A stretch of 64,000 nucleotides of DNA, taken from UM-FILTER-33-9 sp964530235 (GTDB taxonomy: Bacteria > Patescibacteriota > Microgenomatia > UBA1406 > GWC2-37-13). The stretch's first letter is position 1, and every line of letters starts with the position of its first letter. Of the stretch, positions 47,709-56,383 are shown in pieces. The position numbers and the translations under genes are program-made. Below the pieces are notes generated by a model. That model was not told the origin of the DNA, searched no databases, and saw only the letters and a list, made by a program, of their open reading frames with translations. The stretch is from assembly GCA_964530235.1 (NCBI GenBank), contig CAZGYB010000005.1, positions 70,321 to 134,320 of the forward strand. The letters run 5' to 3'.

Positions 47709-48341
47709 ATGGCAAAACTACCCCGAAGTTTGCAGAATGTTGCCCTTTTTTTTGAGCGATTACCGGGAATTGGCGTAAAAACTGCAAACAGACTCGCCAT
47801 GTATTTGCTTCGTATTCCCGAAAAAGACTTAAGAGTAATCGGTGAACAGATTTCACAGCTTAAAAGCCGGACTAAAATGTGCAGGAACTGCATGAATCTA
47901 ACTGAAGAAGATATGTGCGAGGTATGCAATGATCCAATGAGGGATAAAGGGACAATTACCGTAGTTGAAACCGCGCTTGATGTTCTTTCTTTTGAAACAG
48001 GAAATATATATAAAGGAGTGTACCATGTCCTTCACGGGAAAATTGATCCGCTTAACTCAATCGGACCTGATGATATTTTTATTCATCAGTTGGAAAAAAG
48101 AGTTCTACAGCACTATTCATCTGGATCAGTGATCAAAGAAGTTATTCTGGCAACAAATCCTGACATGGAAGGCGAAGCAACTGCAATGTATATTCGAAAC
48201 CAGCTGAAAGATGTGCAGAAAAAAAATGCCCTTACATTTCAGATAACGCGTCTTGGGTATGGTTTGCCTATTGGCGCCCATGTTGAGTATGCAGATTATG
48301 GAACTCTCTCAAAGTCAATTGAAAACAGAAAGGAGTTTTAA
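47709..48341 (+). CDS. recR: Recombination protein RecR
   Basis: Works with RecF/RecO in loading RecA onto gapped DNA. 210 residues, normal length. FERLPGIGVKTANRLAMYLL is the helix-hairpin-helix, CRNCMNLTEEDMCEVC the four-cysteine zinc finger, TITVVETALDVLSFE the first TOPRIM motif (usually VVE-x-x-x-D), VILATNPDMEGEATAMYI the second, and TRLGYGLPIGAHVEYAD the C-terminal signature. It lies 3 bp after the RNase J gene and converges on prs with a 4 bp gap. dnaX and ybaB, its frequent neighbours elsewhere, are nearby but on the other strand, separated by prs. Confidence 0.95.
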   Translation: MAKLPRSLQNVALFFERLPGIGVKTANRLAMYLLRIPEKDLRVIGEQISQLKSRTKMCRNCMNLTEEDMCEVCNDPMRDKGTITVVETALDVLSFETGNIYKGVYHVLHGKIDPLNSIGPDDIFIHQLEKRVLQHYSSGSVIKEVILATNPDMEGEATAMYIRNQLKDVQKKNALTFQITRLGYGLPIGAHVEYADYGTLSKSIENRKEF

Positions 48342-48345
48342 GACA

Positions 48346-49290
48346 CTACATATAAAATTTTAGTTCGTTAGCTATAAGAGATGCAACAGAGACTTCAGTC
48401 ATTTTTTCAGCTCCCTGATTGGGTTTTAGTTCGATTGAGTCTGTAGTAAATATTCTTGATATCGGTGATTTCTGTAATTTTTCAGGCGCGGATGGTGAAA
48501 AGTCATGGTGAGCTACAGCGGTAATAACACTTCTTGCGCCACGGTCAAGACAAAGCTGTGCTGCATGCATAAGAGTGCCGCCTGAAGTAATCAGATCATC
48601 AACCAGAATTGCCGTTTTTCCCTTCACATCACCGTATAAGTCAAGAGCAACGCTTTGGTGGATATTTTGTAAGTCTCGCCGTTTTTCAACAACTGCAATG
48701 GTATGGTTGGTTTGACCGAATAGTGCGTCACTGAACTTCCTTGCTCGCTCAACTCCGCCTTGATCGGGTGAGACCACTGCAACAGCGGAACTTAAATCAT
48801 TCGGTTGAGACGAATCAGAAATGTATTTTTTTATGGTATCTGCTAAAAGTGGGAATGCGTCGATGTTTTTGAACGGAATGGAAAAAACACCTTCGGTTGC
48901 TTCATCATGGAGATTAACGGTGTACACTTTATAAAAACCAATGGATTCGAGAAAGGTAATCACAACATTTGCGCTGACACACTCTCCTGTTCTATGCTGA
49001 ACATCCTGACGGGCATATCCAAAATAAGGAATAACTGCAATTACTTTATCTGCTTCTTGTCTTCGAAGTGCATCGCAGAAAAAAAACAACTCTATAAGAT
49101 GAGTGTCAGAAGGATTTGAAGTAGGTTGAATAACTGCACAAACATCATTTTTAACGGAATCTTCTATACGAACCCGTATTTCTGAGTTTTCGAAACGGAC
49201 TACCTCTGAACGGGCCAATGGAACATGCAGTTGATCTGCTATTTTTTTTGAAAGTCTCGGATTTGCGGTTCCGGCGAACAACTTCAGCAT
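48346..49290 (-). CDS. prs: Ribose-phosphate pyrophosphokinase
   Basis: Makes PRPP from ribose-5-phosphate and ATP for nucleotide and NAD synthesis. 314 residues, class I length. FAGTANPRLSKKIADQL and FENSEIRVRIEDSVKN are the N-terminal signatures, VIPYFGYARQDVQHRTGE the flexible catalytic region, NLHDEATEGVFSIPFKNI the metal-binding part, VSPDQGGVERARKF follows and AILVDDLITSGGTLMHAA is the PRPP loop. The usual DLH reads NLH, a mild change. It follows ybaB by 22 bp on the minus strand. It fits with nadD/nadE and the adenosine salvage genes. Confidence 0.95.
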   Translation of the reverse strand: MLKLFAGTANPRLSKKIADQLHVPLARSEVVRFENSEIRVRIEDSVKNDVCAVIQPTSNPSDTHLIELFFFCDALRRQEADKVIAVIPYFGYARQDVQHRTGECVSANVVITFLESIGFYKVYTVNLHDEATEGVFSIPFKNIDAFPLLADTIKKYISDSSQPNDLSSAVAVVSPDQGGVERARKFSDALFGQTNHTIAVVEKRRDLQNIHQSVALDLYGDVKGKTAILVDDLITSGGTLMHAAQLCLDRGARSVITAVAHHDFSPSAPEKLQKSPISRIFTTDSIELKPNQGAEKMTEVSVASLIANELKFYM

Positions 49291-49312
49291 ATGTTGTTAA
49301 AATAATGAAAAC

Positions 49313-49573
49313 TTATTGTTGTTGAGAAATTTCAATCAGTTTTTTTGCAGCGAGTTCCTGGGTTTTTTTAACCGCTTCACTAATCGCTTCCGCAATTCGG
49401 TTTTCAATAACTCCATCAACCGTAACTTCCAGAATTTGCTGATCACCTCGCATAAGAATTTTTACTCCGTTTCGTTCAATAGTTACCTGTTCCTGCTGGA
49501 GGGCAGCTTGCATTTTTTGTGCTTGCTGTTGGAGTTTTTGTAAGTCGCCGAGTCCTGACAATGGATTGTTCAT
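49313..49573 (-). CDS. YbaB/EbfC nucleoid-associated protein
   Basis: 86 residues. The Q-rich helix LGDLQKLQQQAQKMQAAL opens the protein and MRGDQQILEVTVDGVIENRIAEAISEAVKKTQELAAKKL forms the compact core, as in YbaB. These proteins bind DNA as dimers and are usually encoded between dnaX and recR. Here dnaX lies directly upstream on the same strand (101 bp), so the dnaX-ybaB pair is kept while recR has moved to the opposite strand beyond prs. The gap of 49574-49674 holds only AT-rich sequence with a possible TATAAC promoter hexamer. Confidence 0.92.
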   Translation of the reverse strand: MNNPLSGLGDLQKLQQQAQKMQAALQQEQVTIERNGVKILMRGDQQILEVTVDGVIENRIAEAISEAVKKTQELAAKKLIEISQQQ

Positions 49574-49674
49574 AATGAGAAAAAAGTTATAATGTTGAAA
49601 GTAATAACAGTTGATATAAATATACTTTTTCTGTAAACCGTTACGACTTTTATATATTATAGCACTAAAAATTA

Positions 49675-50730
49675 CTACTTATCGAATCGTTTATTATGAA
49701 ACTCAACAATAGCAATCTCAAGGGGAAGGGACTCGATTGGAGAGTACTTGAGATTACTGTAGGCTTCCTGTAACAGTTTCATCAGCAAAATAATCTGACT
49801 GAGAGATAAAGCAAACTGAGCTTTTCCCTCTGAAACAGCCTCTGTTTTTATAAGGAGTTCCTGGTGCAGTTCTCCGAGTAGTTCTTCGATTAAAATCTTG
49901 ATGCTTCCTCCACTCTCGCTAAATTTTTGGATAAACTGAAGGACAGATTTTACGGACTTCATATCCGAATCAAGCATGTGAAGGAGGTTTTGATTCGCGC
50001 GGATTCCTATGTAGTTTTGCGCGTCTTTGAAGTCAAGTTTTTTTAGCATAACGAGCTCTTCAAGAAGTTTTGCTGCATCGCGGAATGAGAAGTCACTGTG
50101 ATCTGCAATAAGCTGAAGAAGTTCCTTTGAAACAACGAGTTTCTCTCCGGCAGTAATGCGTTGGAGCATATGAACGACTTCTTCTTTTTTAGCTCTGCCG
50201 AAGTTGATTTGCACACAGCGTGACACAATTGTTTTGGGCACCTTCTGTAATTCTGTTGTAGCTAAAATGAAAATTACCGTTTCGGGAGGCTCTTCAAGAG
50301 TTTTTAATAGTGCATTAAAGCCGTCGGTAGTAATCATATGGGCTTCGTCTATGATAAAAATACGGTATTTACCGATGAACGGCAAAAAAGCGGTTTCTTT
50401 CATGAGAGCCTTAATTTCATTTATTCCCCTATTTGATGCCGCATCTAGCTCCAGCACATCTGGGAATGAGGATGAGTTGATACTTGTACAGGATGAACAG
50501 GTATTGCATGGTTCGATACCCGCATTATTCGTGGACTTTTTTTGTTCATGCAGACAATTGAGTGATTTTGCGATAATACGTGCAGCAGATGTTTTTCCGG
50601 TACCTTTTTGGCCGACGAGAAGAAAAGCGTGAGGAACCGTCGATGAAGAAAGAATTCCGAGAAGCGTATTTCTGGGATTTATATTATCAAGCTGTGCAAT
50701 TGTGCCGGGTCGGTACTTTAAATAGAACAC
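49675..50730 (-). CDS. dnaX: DNA polymerase III subunit gamma/tau, short form
   Basis: Clamp-loader ATPase. 351 residues, so only the AAA+ and collar parts (gamma-like); the tau extension is absent. YRPGTIAQLDN starts the family, Walker A is VGQKGTGKTSAARIIAKS, zinc cysteines lie in CLHEQ...CNTCSSC, Walker B is YRIFIIDEAHM, and sensor regions follow in ATTELQKVPKTIVSRC. The start is GTG 50730: TGgTATAAT ends 5 nt before it and an ATG a little upstream is out of frame. Downstream is ybaB. Confidence 0.94.
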   Translation of the reverse strand: MFYLKYRPGTIAQLDNINPRNTLLGILSSSTVPHAFLLVGQKGTGKTSAARIIAKSLNCLHEQKKSTNNAGIEPCNTCSSCTSINSSSFPDVLELDAASNRGINEIKALMKETAFLPFIGKYRIFIIDEAHMITTDGFNALLKTLEEPPETVIFILATTELQKVPKTIVSRCVQINFGRAKKEEVVHMLQRITAGEKLVVSKELLQLIADHSDFSFRDAAKLLEELVMLKKLDFKDAQNYIGIRANQNLLHMLDSDMKSVKSVLQFIQKFSESGGSIKILIEELLGELHQELLIKTEAVSEGKAQFALSLSQIILLMKLLQEAYSNLKYSPIESLPLEIAIVEFHNKRFDK

Positions 50731-50735
50731 AAAAC

Positions 50736-50744
50736 ATTATACCA
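50736..50744 (-). promoter_or_regulatory. Extended -10 of leaderless promoter for dnaX
   Basis: TGgTATAAT on the minus strand, 5 nt from GTG 50730; supports the GTG as start. Confidence 0.6.
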
Positions 50745-50765
50745 CGATAACAAAATAACTTGACT

Positions 50766-51116
50766 TCAATATGCGAGAAGATTCTGAACGCCGTGTTTAA
50801 TCATTTCCATCACCATCTCATAGACACGTTTATTCCTTTCAGCTGCAAGTAGCACGATCTGCGGGTAACAAAGAAAAACTTCACCCAACAGGTTGAGAGT
50901 TGAAGCGTCGTGCTTATAGGGAAAACTCAAAACGGGGAGCGCAATATTTTCTTTTTTATATTTTTGCGCAATGGATTTCATTTTTCTCGAACCGACAAAA
51001 ACAAAATTAATATGTAAGGACTCGTCCAGTTTTTTATGTTTCAAAAAAAAGGCAATATCATTAGTTAACCGGCGCTTCTGTACGGAATATCGAGATGGAG
51101 CAATGATGGTTATCAT
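50766..51116 (-). CDS. YbeY-like protein with missing zinc ligands
   Basis: 116 residues from ATG 51116. The order of elements matches YbeY, a metal-dependent factor in 16S rRNA 3'-end maturation: INFVFVGSRKMKSIAQKYK corresponds to the V-x-x-x-x-I-x-x-L-N-x-x-Y-R block, VLSFPY to the VLSFP motif, LLGEVFLCYPQIVLLA to LGDIxI, and MIKHGVQNLLAY to the zinc motif HGxLHLxGYDH. Only the first histidine of the zinc motif remains; the second is Gln/Asn and the chain ends where GYDH would be. It is either an altered, non-metal version or a decaying gene. Its start overlaps the rpsU end by frame shift (start 51116, rpsU stop 51118). Confidence 0.75.
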   Translation of the reverse strand: MITIIAPSRYSVQKRRLTNDIAFFLKHKKLDESLHINFVFVGSRKMKSIAQKYKKENIALPVLSFPYKHDASTLNLLGEVFLCYPQIVLLAAERNKRVYEMVMEMIKHGVQNLLAY

Positions 51117-51117
51117 A

Positions 51118-51333
51118 TTATCTTGCCCGTGTGAAAGTACGTGACATATACCTTCTTTTTTTTGCTCGGAGCCGAATCCGTTCCTTTTTCTCATCTTTTT
51201 TTTGAAGAGACGGTTTTTTATAGAATTGTTTTTTTCTCACCTCATCGACGATGTTTTCATCAATAAACATACGGGTAAATTTCCGAAACATTCCGTCTTT
51301 TGAGTCAATATTTTTTCTTTTTATAAAAACCAT
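51118..51333 (-). CDS. rpsU: Ribosomal protein bS21
   Basis: Small, very basic 30S protein next to the anti-Shine-Dalgarno region of 16S rRNA. 71 residues from ATG 51333: MVFIKRKNIDSKDGMFRKFTRMF, then VRKKQFYKKPSLQKKDEKKERIRLRAKKR. AGGAGGTG, the full Shine-Dalgarno consensus, lies 7 nt upstream of this ATG and decides against the earlier in-frame codon at 51342, which is inside it. This is the strongest ribosome binding site in the window. The upstream gap (51343-51444) is AT-rich with short ACGTTAAAACATTA-like units. Followed by the YbeY-like gene, which fits 16S maturation. Confidence 0.92.
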   Translation of the reverse strand: MVFIKRKNIDSKDGMFRKFTRMFIDENIVDEVRKKQFYKKPSLQKKDEKKERIRLRAKKRRYMSRTFTRAR

Positions 51334-51444
51334 ACAAAACACCTCCTTATCTTGTTATAAAACTGAAAGTAACAATAGTACCACGTTAAACTGATACGTT
51401 AAAAACATTATAACATTAAAACGCTGAAACTGAATAGGTAACTG

Positions 51445-52278
51445 CTAAATTTCTTTTATTAAAGCAATAAGTTGTGATGGTGAAAGAGTCGAAGGATTTG
51501 AGTCTGGTCTTTGGGTTGAATCATTCAAGAGCATATGTTTTGAAACATGAAAGTACCAGTAGGCTTTTGGGTCTTTCTGAAGGATTTTTTGATACAGTTC
51601 TTCAAGATCTTTCTGTACTGTTGGAGGAATTTTTATACGCACATAACCTTTTGCCTTATCTTTGGTGACAACAAGCTGGAAACCCTTTTTTTGTGCAAGC
51701 TTCATTGCTTCTTTGTTGTCGGTAAGCAAAACGATTGACTTTCCCCATGCAGATTTAAAGATAAACCCTTCACTGATTTGTTTTTCCGCGGAGACTTTAT
51801 TTGAAAAAAGAGCAAGTGCACTGTCTAAAAAAGGAAGAGTTGTTTCAATAACCCGTGTGTCTGAACCAACAATGTATTTCAGGGTACCGATAAGTTGGTG
51901 TAGGCACAAATCGTAGCGATCTGAAGCAGGATCGGGGTAATCAACCTCAGAGAAATGATCAAGCTCAACCATGAGCTTTATAAGACGAGCTAGGCCCTCC
52001 TCTGACTTTGATGGGATGAATCCCTTATGAAGTAAATATGTGAATACTTTTTTTGCTGCTGATGTTTTTTCGGTGGTTTGATGATGATCAAACTTACCGA
52101 GTCCGGTATCAACATAGAGTGCATCAGGATCCGAATCAACGGCAATGGAGTTCCACAAAGATCCGCTTGCAACTGTAACTGTTTGGGAATCTTCCCATCC
52201 AGGCAAAAATCTCCGGATAAGCCAGATCGATGCAATGGCGTCTAAATCCGGTGACATGTGAGTTACTATTGTTTTCAT
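51445..52278 (-). CDS. DHH/MYG1-like putative phosphoesterase
   Basis: 277 residues. VTHMSPDLDAIASIWLIRRFLPGW at the start and LYVDTGLGKFDHHQT near residue 60 resemble the metal-binding D-x-D and DHHQ motifs of DHH phosphoesterases and MYG1-type proteins. LDHFSEVDYPD and LHQLIGTLKYIVG continue the similarity to the MYG1-like group. The C-terminal part (VTKDKAKGYVRIKIP) is less certain. Family members act on nucleotides or RNA ends. The start overlaps the stop of proS by 4 bp, so the two are coupled. Substrate unknown. Confidence 0.75.
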   Translation of the reverse strand: MKTIVTHMSPDLDAIASIWLIRRFLPGWEDSQTVTVASGSLWNSIAVDSDPDALYVDTGLGKFDHHQTTEKTSAAKKVFTYLLHKGFIPSKSEEGLARLIKLMVELDHFSEVDYPDPASDRYDLCLHQLIGTLKYIVGSDTRVIETTLPFLDSALALFSNKVSAEKQISEGFIFKSAWGKSIVLLTDNKEAMKLAQKKGFQLVVTKDKAKGYVRIKIPPTVQKDLEELYQKILQKDPKAYWYFHVSKHMLLNDSTQRPDSNPSTLSPSQLIALIKEI

Positions 52279-53990
52279 GAGGTTATTAATCTTTTAATGA
52301 GCGACTCAACATGAAGCAATTCAACATTTTTCTGAGTACGTTCTTTATATTCAACTTTATCTCCTGTTTTAGGCGAAATTACGAGCCGGATGGGAATTCC
52401 GATTAAATCCGCATCGGTAAATTTAGCGCCGGGTGATATTTCTTCACGGTCATCAAACAATACTTCAATGTTGCTATCAAGAAGAGTTTTATAGAGATTT
52501 TCTGCGCGAGTTTTTTGTTCCTGTCCTTTTCCGATAACGATGAGATGTACCTGATAGGGAGAGATAACTTTTGGCCATGTCATACCGTGTTCATCATGGT
52601 ACTTTTCGACAATTGCCGCCATGGTTCTTCCGATTCCTAAACCGTAACAGCCCATATAATACGGTTTAGCTTTGCCTTCTTTGTCAATAAATGTTGCATC
52701 TTTCATGAGATGTGAATAATGATAACCAAGCTGAAAAATATTGCCTACTTCAATCCCCTTTTTTTCAACCAACCGTTGTTTTTTATCTTTACTCATATAT
52801 CCTTCTTTTGCAAGTGCAATATCTCCTTCCAGGTCCGGCTGATAGTCCCGGTCTATATTCATGTTAAATAAATCCCTATTTATTTTATTTGCTCCTCCGT
52901 ATGCATTTTTAACTGTTCTCAGAGAAGTATCTGCAACAAGAATCAGTTTTACATGTTTATCAACAATTTTTTTAATACGAACTGGTGAAATAAATCCGGG
53001 TTCAGAATGGATTTGATTTCGAATTTCATCATCGGTTGCATGTCGCAGCTCAATTGATTTGGTAAGATGTTTAAGTTTGGTTTCATTTACATCATAATCG
53101 CCACGGATAATAGCTAAAATAAATCTTCCTTTCTCATCAACAAATAATACATCTTTTATCTGCTGCCAAAGGGGTTTATGGTGAAGTTTGACTCCGTCTT
53201 CCATGGTAGTTCCCCGGACAGCATCAACTTCCTGAAGCGGAAGCGAATCTTCATTGACATTTTTATCTGCGGGAATGAATGTTGCAACGTCTTGGTGAGC
53301 TGCGTATGTTCCGTCAGGGGTAACTAAATAGGTACTTTCTCCGACTCCTGATTCCGTAATAAACTCATGACAGTATTCTCCACCGATATATCCATTATCC
53401 GATTCGACAATATGTGTTGAAATACCGAGACGGTCAAATATTTTTTTATACGTATCCCCCATTTTTTTATACTCTTTTTTAAATGATTCTTCGTCAATAT
53501 CAAATGAATATGCGTCTTTCATGATAAATTCGCGGACTCGAAGCAGCCCTCCCCGTGCTCGCAGTTCGTCACGGAATTTGGTGGAAAATTGGTAGATATT
53601 AAAAGGCATATCTTTATAACTGATCTGGAATTTACGGACTACATCTACAAACATTTCTTCAGCTGTGCCGCCAAGCGCAAATTCCGCGTTCCGCCGGTCT
53701 TTTACTTTCATGAGTTCAAATCCGGTCGTATTGGTGCGGTTTGTTTCTTTCCAAAGCTCTAGTGGATGCAATACGGGGGAAATCATTTCCTGTGCACCTG
53801 CATTATCCATTTCTTCTTTAACAACCTGCATAACTTTTTGCTGAACACGCATGCCTAAAGGCAGAAAAAAGTAACGTCCGGCAGATGATTCGCGGATAAA
53901 ACCCGCCTGAAAAAGGAGTTTGTGAGAAATAAAGGATGAGTCCGAAGGCGCTTCCCGTACTGTTTTCCCGAAAAGTTTAGAGTATCGCAT
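52275..53990 (-). CDS. proS: Prolyl-tRNA synthetase
   Basis: Charges tRNA-Pro, including the tRNA-Pro(CGG) in this window. 571 residues, bacterial type. ESSAGRYFFLPLGMRVQQKV carries motif 1 region; NIYQFSTKFRDELRARGGLLRVREFIMKDAYSFD is motif 2; the editing-domain position (about 230-390) is filled with a normal-size INS region including HKPLWQQIKDVLF and AIIRGDYDVNETKLKH; GCYGLGIGRTMAAIVEKYHDEHG is motif 3; the anticodon-binding domain ends the chain. An extended -10 TGcTATAAT ends 7 nt before ATG 53990. It is coupled to the DHH-like gene by a 4 bp overlap. Confidence 0.95.
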   Translation of the reverse strand: MRYSKLFGKTVREAPSDSSFISHKLLFQAGFIRESSAGRYFFLPLGMRVQQKVMQVVKEEMDNAGAQEMISPVLHPLELWKETNRTNTTGFELMKVKDRRNAEFALGGTAEEMFVDVVRKFQISYKDMPFNIYQFSTKFRDELRARGGLLRVREFIMKDAYSFDIDEESFKKEYKKMGDTYKKIFDRLGISTHIVESDNGYIGGEYCHEFITESGVGESTYLVTPDGTYAAHQDVATFIPADKNVNEDSLPLQEVDAVRGTTMEDGVKLHHKPLWQQIKDVLFVDEKGRFILAIIRGDYDVNETKLKHLTKSIELRHATDDEIRNQIHSEPGFISPVRIKKIVDKHVKLILVADTSLRTVKNAYGGANKINRDLFNMNIDRDYQPDLEGDIALAKEGYMSKDKKQRLVEKKGIEVGNIFQLGYHYSHLMKDATFIDKEGKAKPYYMGCYGLGIGRTMAAIVEKYHDEHGMTWPKVISPYQVHLIVIGKGQEQKTRAENLYKTLLDSNIEVLFDDREEISPGAKFTDADLIGIPIRLVISPKTGDKVEYKERTQKNVELLHVESLIKRLITS

Positions 53991-53997
53991 AAATACA

Positions 53998-54006
53998 ATT
54001 ATAGCA
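53998..54006 (-). promoter_or_regulatory. Extended -10 of leaderless promoter for proS
   Basis: TGcTATAAT on the minus strand, 7 nt from ATG 53990. Confidence 0.65.
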
Positions 54007-54037
54007 GTTTAGTGAGATGAAGTGTTCAGGAAGCTAA

Positions 54038-54592
54038 TTATGTTTTTGAAACCGAGTACCCAAGCTTGTCTAAGACTTTTCCGACTGTTTCAAGCGGGCC
54101 GGATGAATAGGTATCGATGACAAGATGATAATACTTACTATCAAAAAAGTTAAAGTCTCCGTAGATTCGCTTCCATTCTTTAAAGTTTATTTCCTCTCGT
54201 TCTTTAATAAATTTTTTTGCATCTTCGACAGATATTCTATCTCGGTTTGCTACTCTGTCAACCCGAAGGGCGTCACTATTGCAAACAAGGAGTACCCGGA
54301 GTGTGTCCTTTAAATCTCTTGCCATAAATCCCGCTAGCCATGCTTCAATAACATAGTTTCCTTCTTTGGTGAGGAGCCTTTTCGTGCGTTCATCGAGTTT
54401 GTTATGAAAGTCTGTATCGGCAAGACTTGCCAGAGGTTGTACATACTCTTTTGTAAAGTCTCTCAATAGTTGACCTCCTGAAGTGAATTTCCAGCCAAGA
54501 GGTTCAAGATTCGGCTTTAGGTTGTTAAGGAGCGTATTTTTACCGGTTGATACTCCTCCGGAAATCGTAAGGTTTCTGTATTTTAACGTCAT
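54038..54592 (-). CDS. Cytidylate kinase-like P-loop kinase
   Basis: 184 residues with P-loop ISGGVSTGKNTLLNNL at residues 9-24, FTSGGQLLRDF shortly after (substrate-binding region as in the cytidylate kinase-like family), VIEAWLAGFMARD and RVDRVANRDRISVEDAKKFIKERE (lid arginines), then YHLVIDTYSSGPLETVGKVL. This fits the stand-alone cytidylate_kin2 type. The length is shorter than true Cmk (about 220). It lies 4 bp after rseP on the minus strand and may be co-transcribed with it. Phosphate acceptor, CMP or another, is not certain. Confidence 0.82.
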   Translation of the reverse strand: MTLKYRNLTISGGVSTGKNTLLNNLKPNLEPLGWKFTSGGQLLRDFTKEYVQPLASLADTDFHNKLDERTKRLLTKEGNYVIEAWLAGFMARDLKDTLRVLLVCNSDALRVDRVANRDRISVEDAKKFIKEREEINFKEWKRIYGDFNFFDSKYYHLVIDTYSSGPLETVGKVLDKLGYSVSKT

Positions 54593-54596
54593 ATAA

Positions 54597-55769
54597 CTAC
54601 GGAATTAAACGGATAATGTCATTTGCTGAAATCAAAATTGCCAGCGCAATAAGGAACACAAAACCTGCAAAGTTTACTGCTTGTTCAAACTGTTTGTTGA
54701 CAGGCCTTTTTCTTACCCACTCATAGAGGACAAAAACAAATCTCCCTCCGTCGAGCGCCGGAAAGGGAAGTATGTTCATAAAAGCGAGAGAAAGACTGAG
54801 TAGTGCGGTAACATTGATCATGTTTAGAATGAGCTTGCCTCCTGAGGTACGTACAATATCAGAAATTATAGAAAATATTCCGATCGGACCCGAGACAACG
54901 CCGGTTACCAACTCTGCGTTCTTTTCTTTTACCGCACTGTGAAGGAGCGATCCTACAGTTGTGTAGTTATATGCCATTATATTATATGAATGAAGGACTC
55001 CTGAAAATAGTTTTTGTAGAGGGGTATGGTATGAAATAATAGCGGTATCAAGGAGTCCGATTCCAATTATCGCCCGTTTTAGAACTGGATTGTATTGAGG
55101 TATAACTGTGACGACTTTCCGTGTTCCGTTCTTCATGTTCTCTGTTGAAAGGAACACGGTTTTTCCTTCTCCGTTTTTAATAACAGAAATAAGCTCGGTT
55201 GCGGTAGTGACGGTTTTCCATCGATTTTCTTCGATTTTTTGCGAAATTTGATATTGAGTAACAAGATCTTCAGGAGTGAGTTGCGCTTTTGCAGCGGGTG
55301 AGTTTTTTTGAATTGAGGTTATAACGACGCGCCCAAGTTGTTTTCCAAAGCGGAATTTATAAGGTTGAAGTAATGGAATCGGTTCTGAATAAAACCCGTT
55401 TACCGCAAGGAGTATATAGTAGAGAGAAATACCGAGCACCAGGTTCATAAAAACACCTCCCGTTATTATTGCAGCCTTTACTCCAGGTTTTTGGAAGACA
55501 AACGCCCTTTTTTTTTGGTCAAAAGTCTCGCCTTTCTGTTTGTCAAGTTCATGATATTCCTCGCCATGAAGTTTTACATAGCCTCCGAGGGGAATAAGAT
55601 TGAGACTGTAAACAGTCTCACCAATTTTTTTAGCCCAGAGCCGGGGTGGGAATCCGATAGCGAATTCTTCAACAAAAACTCCATTTTTTTTCGCAATAAT
55701 AAAGTGTCCAAATTCATGGACAACAACGAGGATTCCCAATATCAATAAAAAAACAATAAGACTTATCAT
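54597..55769 (-). CDS. rseP: Site-2 intramembrane metalloprotease (RseP/M50)
   Basis: 390 residues. VVVHEFGHFIIAKKNG near residue 15 is the zinc motif HExxH inside the first membrane helix; NLIPLGGYVKLHGEE follows; a single PDZ-like domain lies at about 145-240 (VVITSIQKNSPAAKAQLTPEDLV); the C-terminal helices carry NILPFPALDGGRFVFVLYEW, whose aspartate is the third ligand. One PDZ domain rather than two distinguishes it from E. coli RseP. Such proteases cut anti-sigma factors or leftover signal peptides inside the membrane. It follows frr by 16 bp, a common neighbour arrangement in bacteria. Confidence 0.93.
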   Translation of the reverse strand: MISLIVFLLILGILVVVHEFGHFIIAKKNGVFVEEFAIGFPPRLWAKKIGETVYSLNLIPLGGYVKLHGEEYHELDKQKGETFDQKKRAFVFQKPGVKAAIITGGVFMNLVLGISLYYILLAVNGFYSEPIPLLQPYKFRFGKQLGRVVITSIQKNSPAAKAQLTPEDLVTQYQISQKIEENRWKTVTTATELISVIKNGEGKTVFLSTENMKNGTRKVVTVIPQYNPVLKRAIIGIGLLDTAIISYHTPLQKLFSGVLHSYNIMAYNYTTVGSLLHSAVKEKNAELVTGVVSGPIGIFSIISDIVRTSGGKLILNMINVTALLSLSLAFMNILPFPALDGGRFVFVLYEWVRKRPVNKQFEQAVNFAGFVFLIALAILISANDIIRLIP

Positions 55770-55785
55770 ATTAAGAATTGATTTT

Positions 55786-56340
55786 TCAGACTTCTCTGAT
55801 TTCTGTTTCTTTAACTTCTCTGATTGCTTGAATTTCTTCCATTACCGTTTGGGTTGCGGTATCAATATCTTTTTCTGTTCTAAATTTTTCATCCTCGGTA
55901 AGATTTTTTTTATCAAAGAGTTCCTTTACTTTTTTGCGCGCGTCATCGCGGTGTCCCCGGGCAATAGTTCGTTTTTCTTCGATAATCTGGCCCACCAATT
56001 TAATATACTTATCCCTTTGTTCTTGTGACATCGGGGGAATGCGTATGACAATACGTGCTCCCTGAGTTTGGGGAGTAAAACCGAGGGGCGTTTTCAGAAT
56101 TGCTTTTTCAATATCGCCTATCGTTGAAGGATCAAAGGGGTTGATAGCAAGCGCTGAAGATCCTTCTGATACGATGGTAGCAAGTTCTTTCAACTTAAGC
56201 TTAGTCGATCCTCCGTACGTCTCAATAATTATATCTTCAATCATTGATGGATTGGCTCTTCCGGTTCGAACAGCTTTCAGTTGTTCTTTCAGATGAATAA
56301 TAGTTTGAGCAAGATTGTTTTTAAGCTGAGAAAGATCCAT
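55786..56340 (-). CDS. frr: Ribosome recycling factor
   Basis: Splits post-termination ribosomes together with EF-G. 184 residues from ATG 56340, normal length. LKEQLKAVRTGRANPSMIEDI is the tRNA-mimic helix 1, YGGSTKLKLKELATI domain II, and IVIRIPPMSQEQRDKYIKLVGQ with RGHRDDARKKVKEL domain I helices 2-3. The start is set by TGaTATTGT ending 5 nt before ATG 56340; the in-frame codon at 56355 would lie within that element. Lies downstream of rpsB-tsf; pyrH, which is often between tsf and frr, is missing here. Confidence 0.95.
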   Translation of the reverse strand: MDLSQLKNNLAQTIIHLKEQLKAVRTGRANPSMIEDIIIETYGGSTKLKLKELATIVSEGSSALAINPFDPSTIGDIEKAILKTPLGFTPQTQGARIVIRIPPMSQEQRDKYIKLVGQIIEEKRTIARGHRDDARKKVKELFDKKNLTEDEKFRTEKDIDTATQTVMEEIQAIREVKETEIREV

Positions 56341-56345
56341 ACAAT

Positions 56346-56354
56346 ACAATATCA
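56346..56354 (-). promoter_or_regulatory. Extended -10 upstream of frr
   Basis: TGaTATTGT on the minus strand, 5 nt from ATG 56340. Confidence 0.45.
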
Positions 56355-56383
56355 CAGTTCACCGTAATATGCAATATATGAAG

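Noticed and set aside
50766..51116. Frameshift as the cause of the missing YbeY zinc motif
   Set aside because: Neither of the other frames around 50766-50790 restores HLxGYDH.
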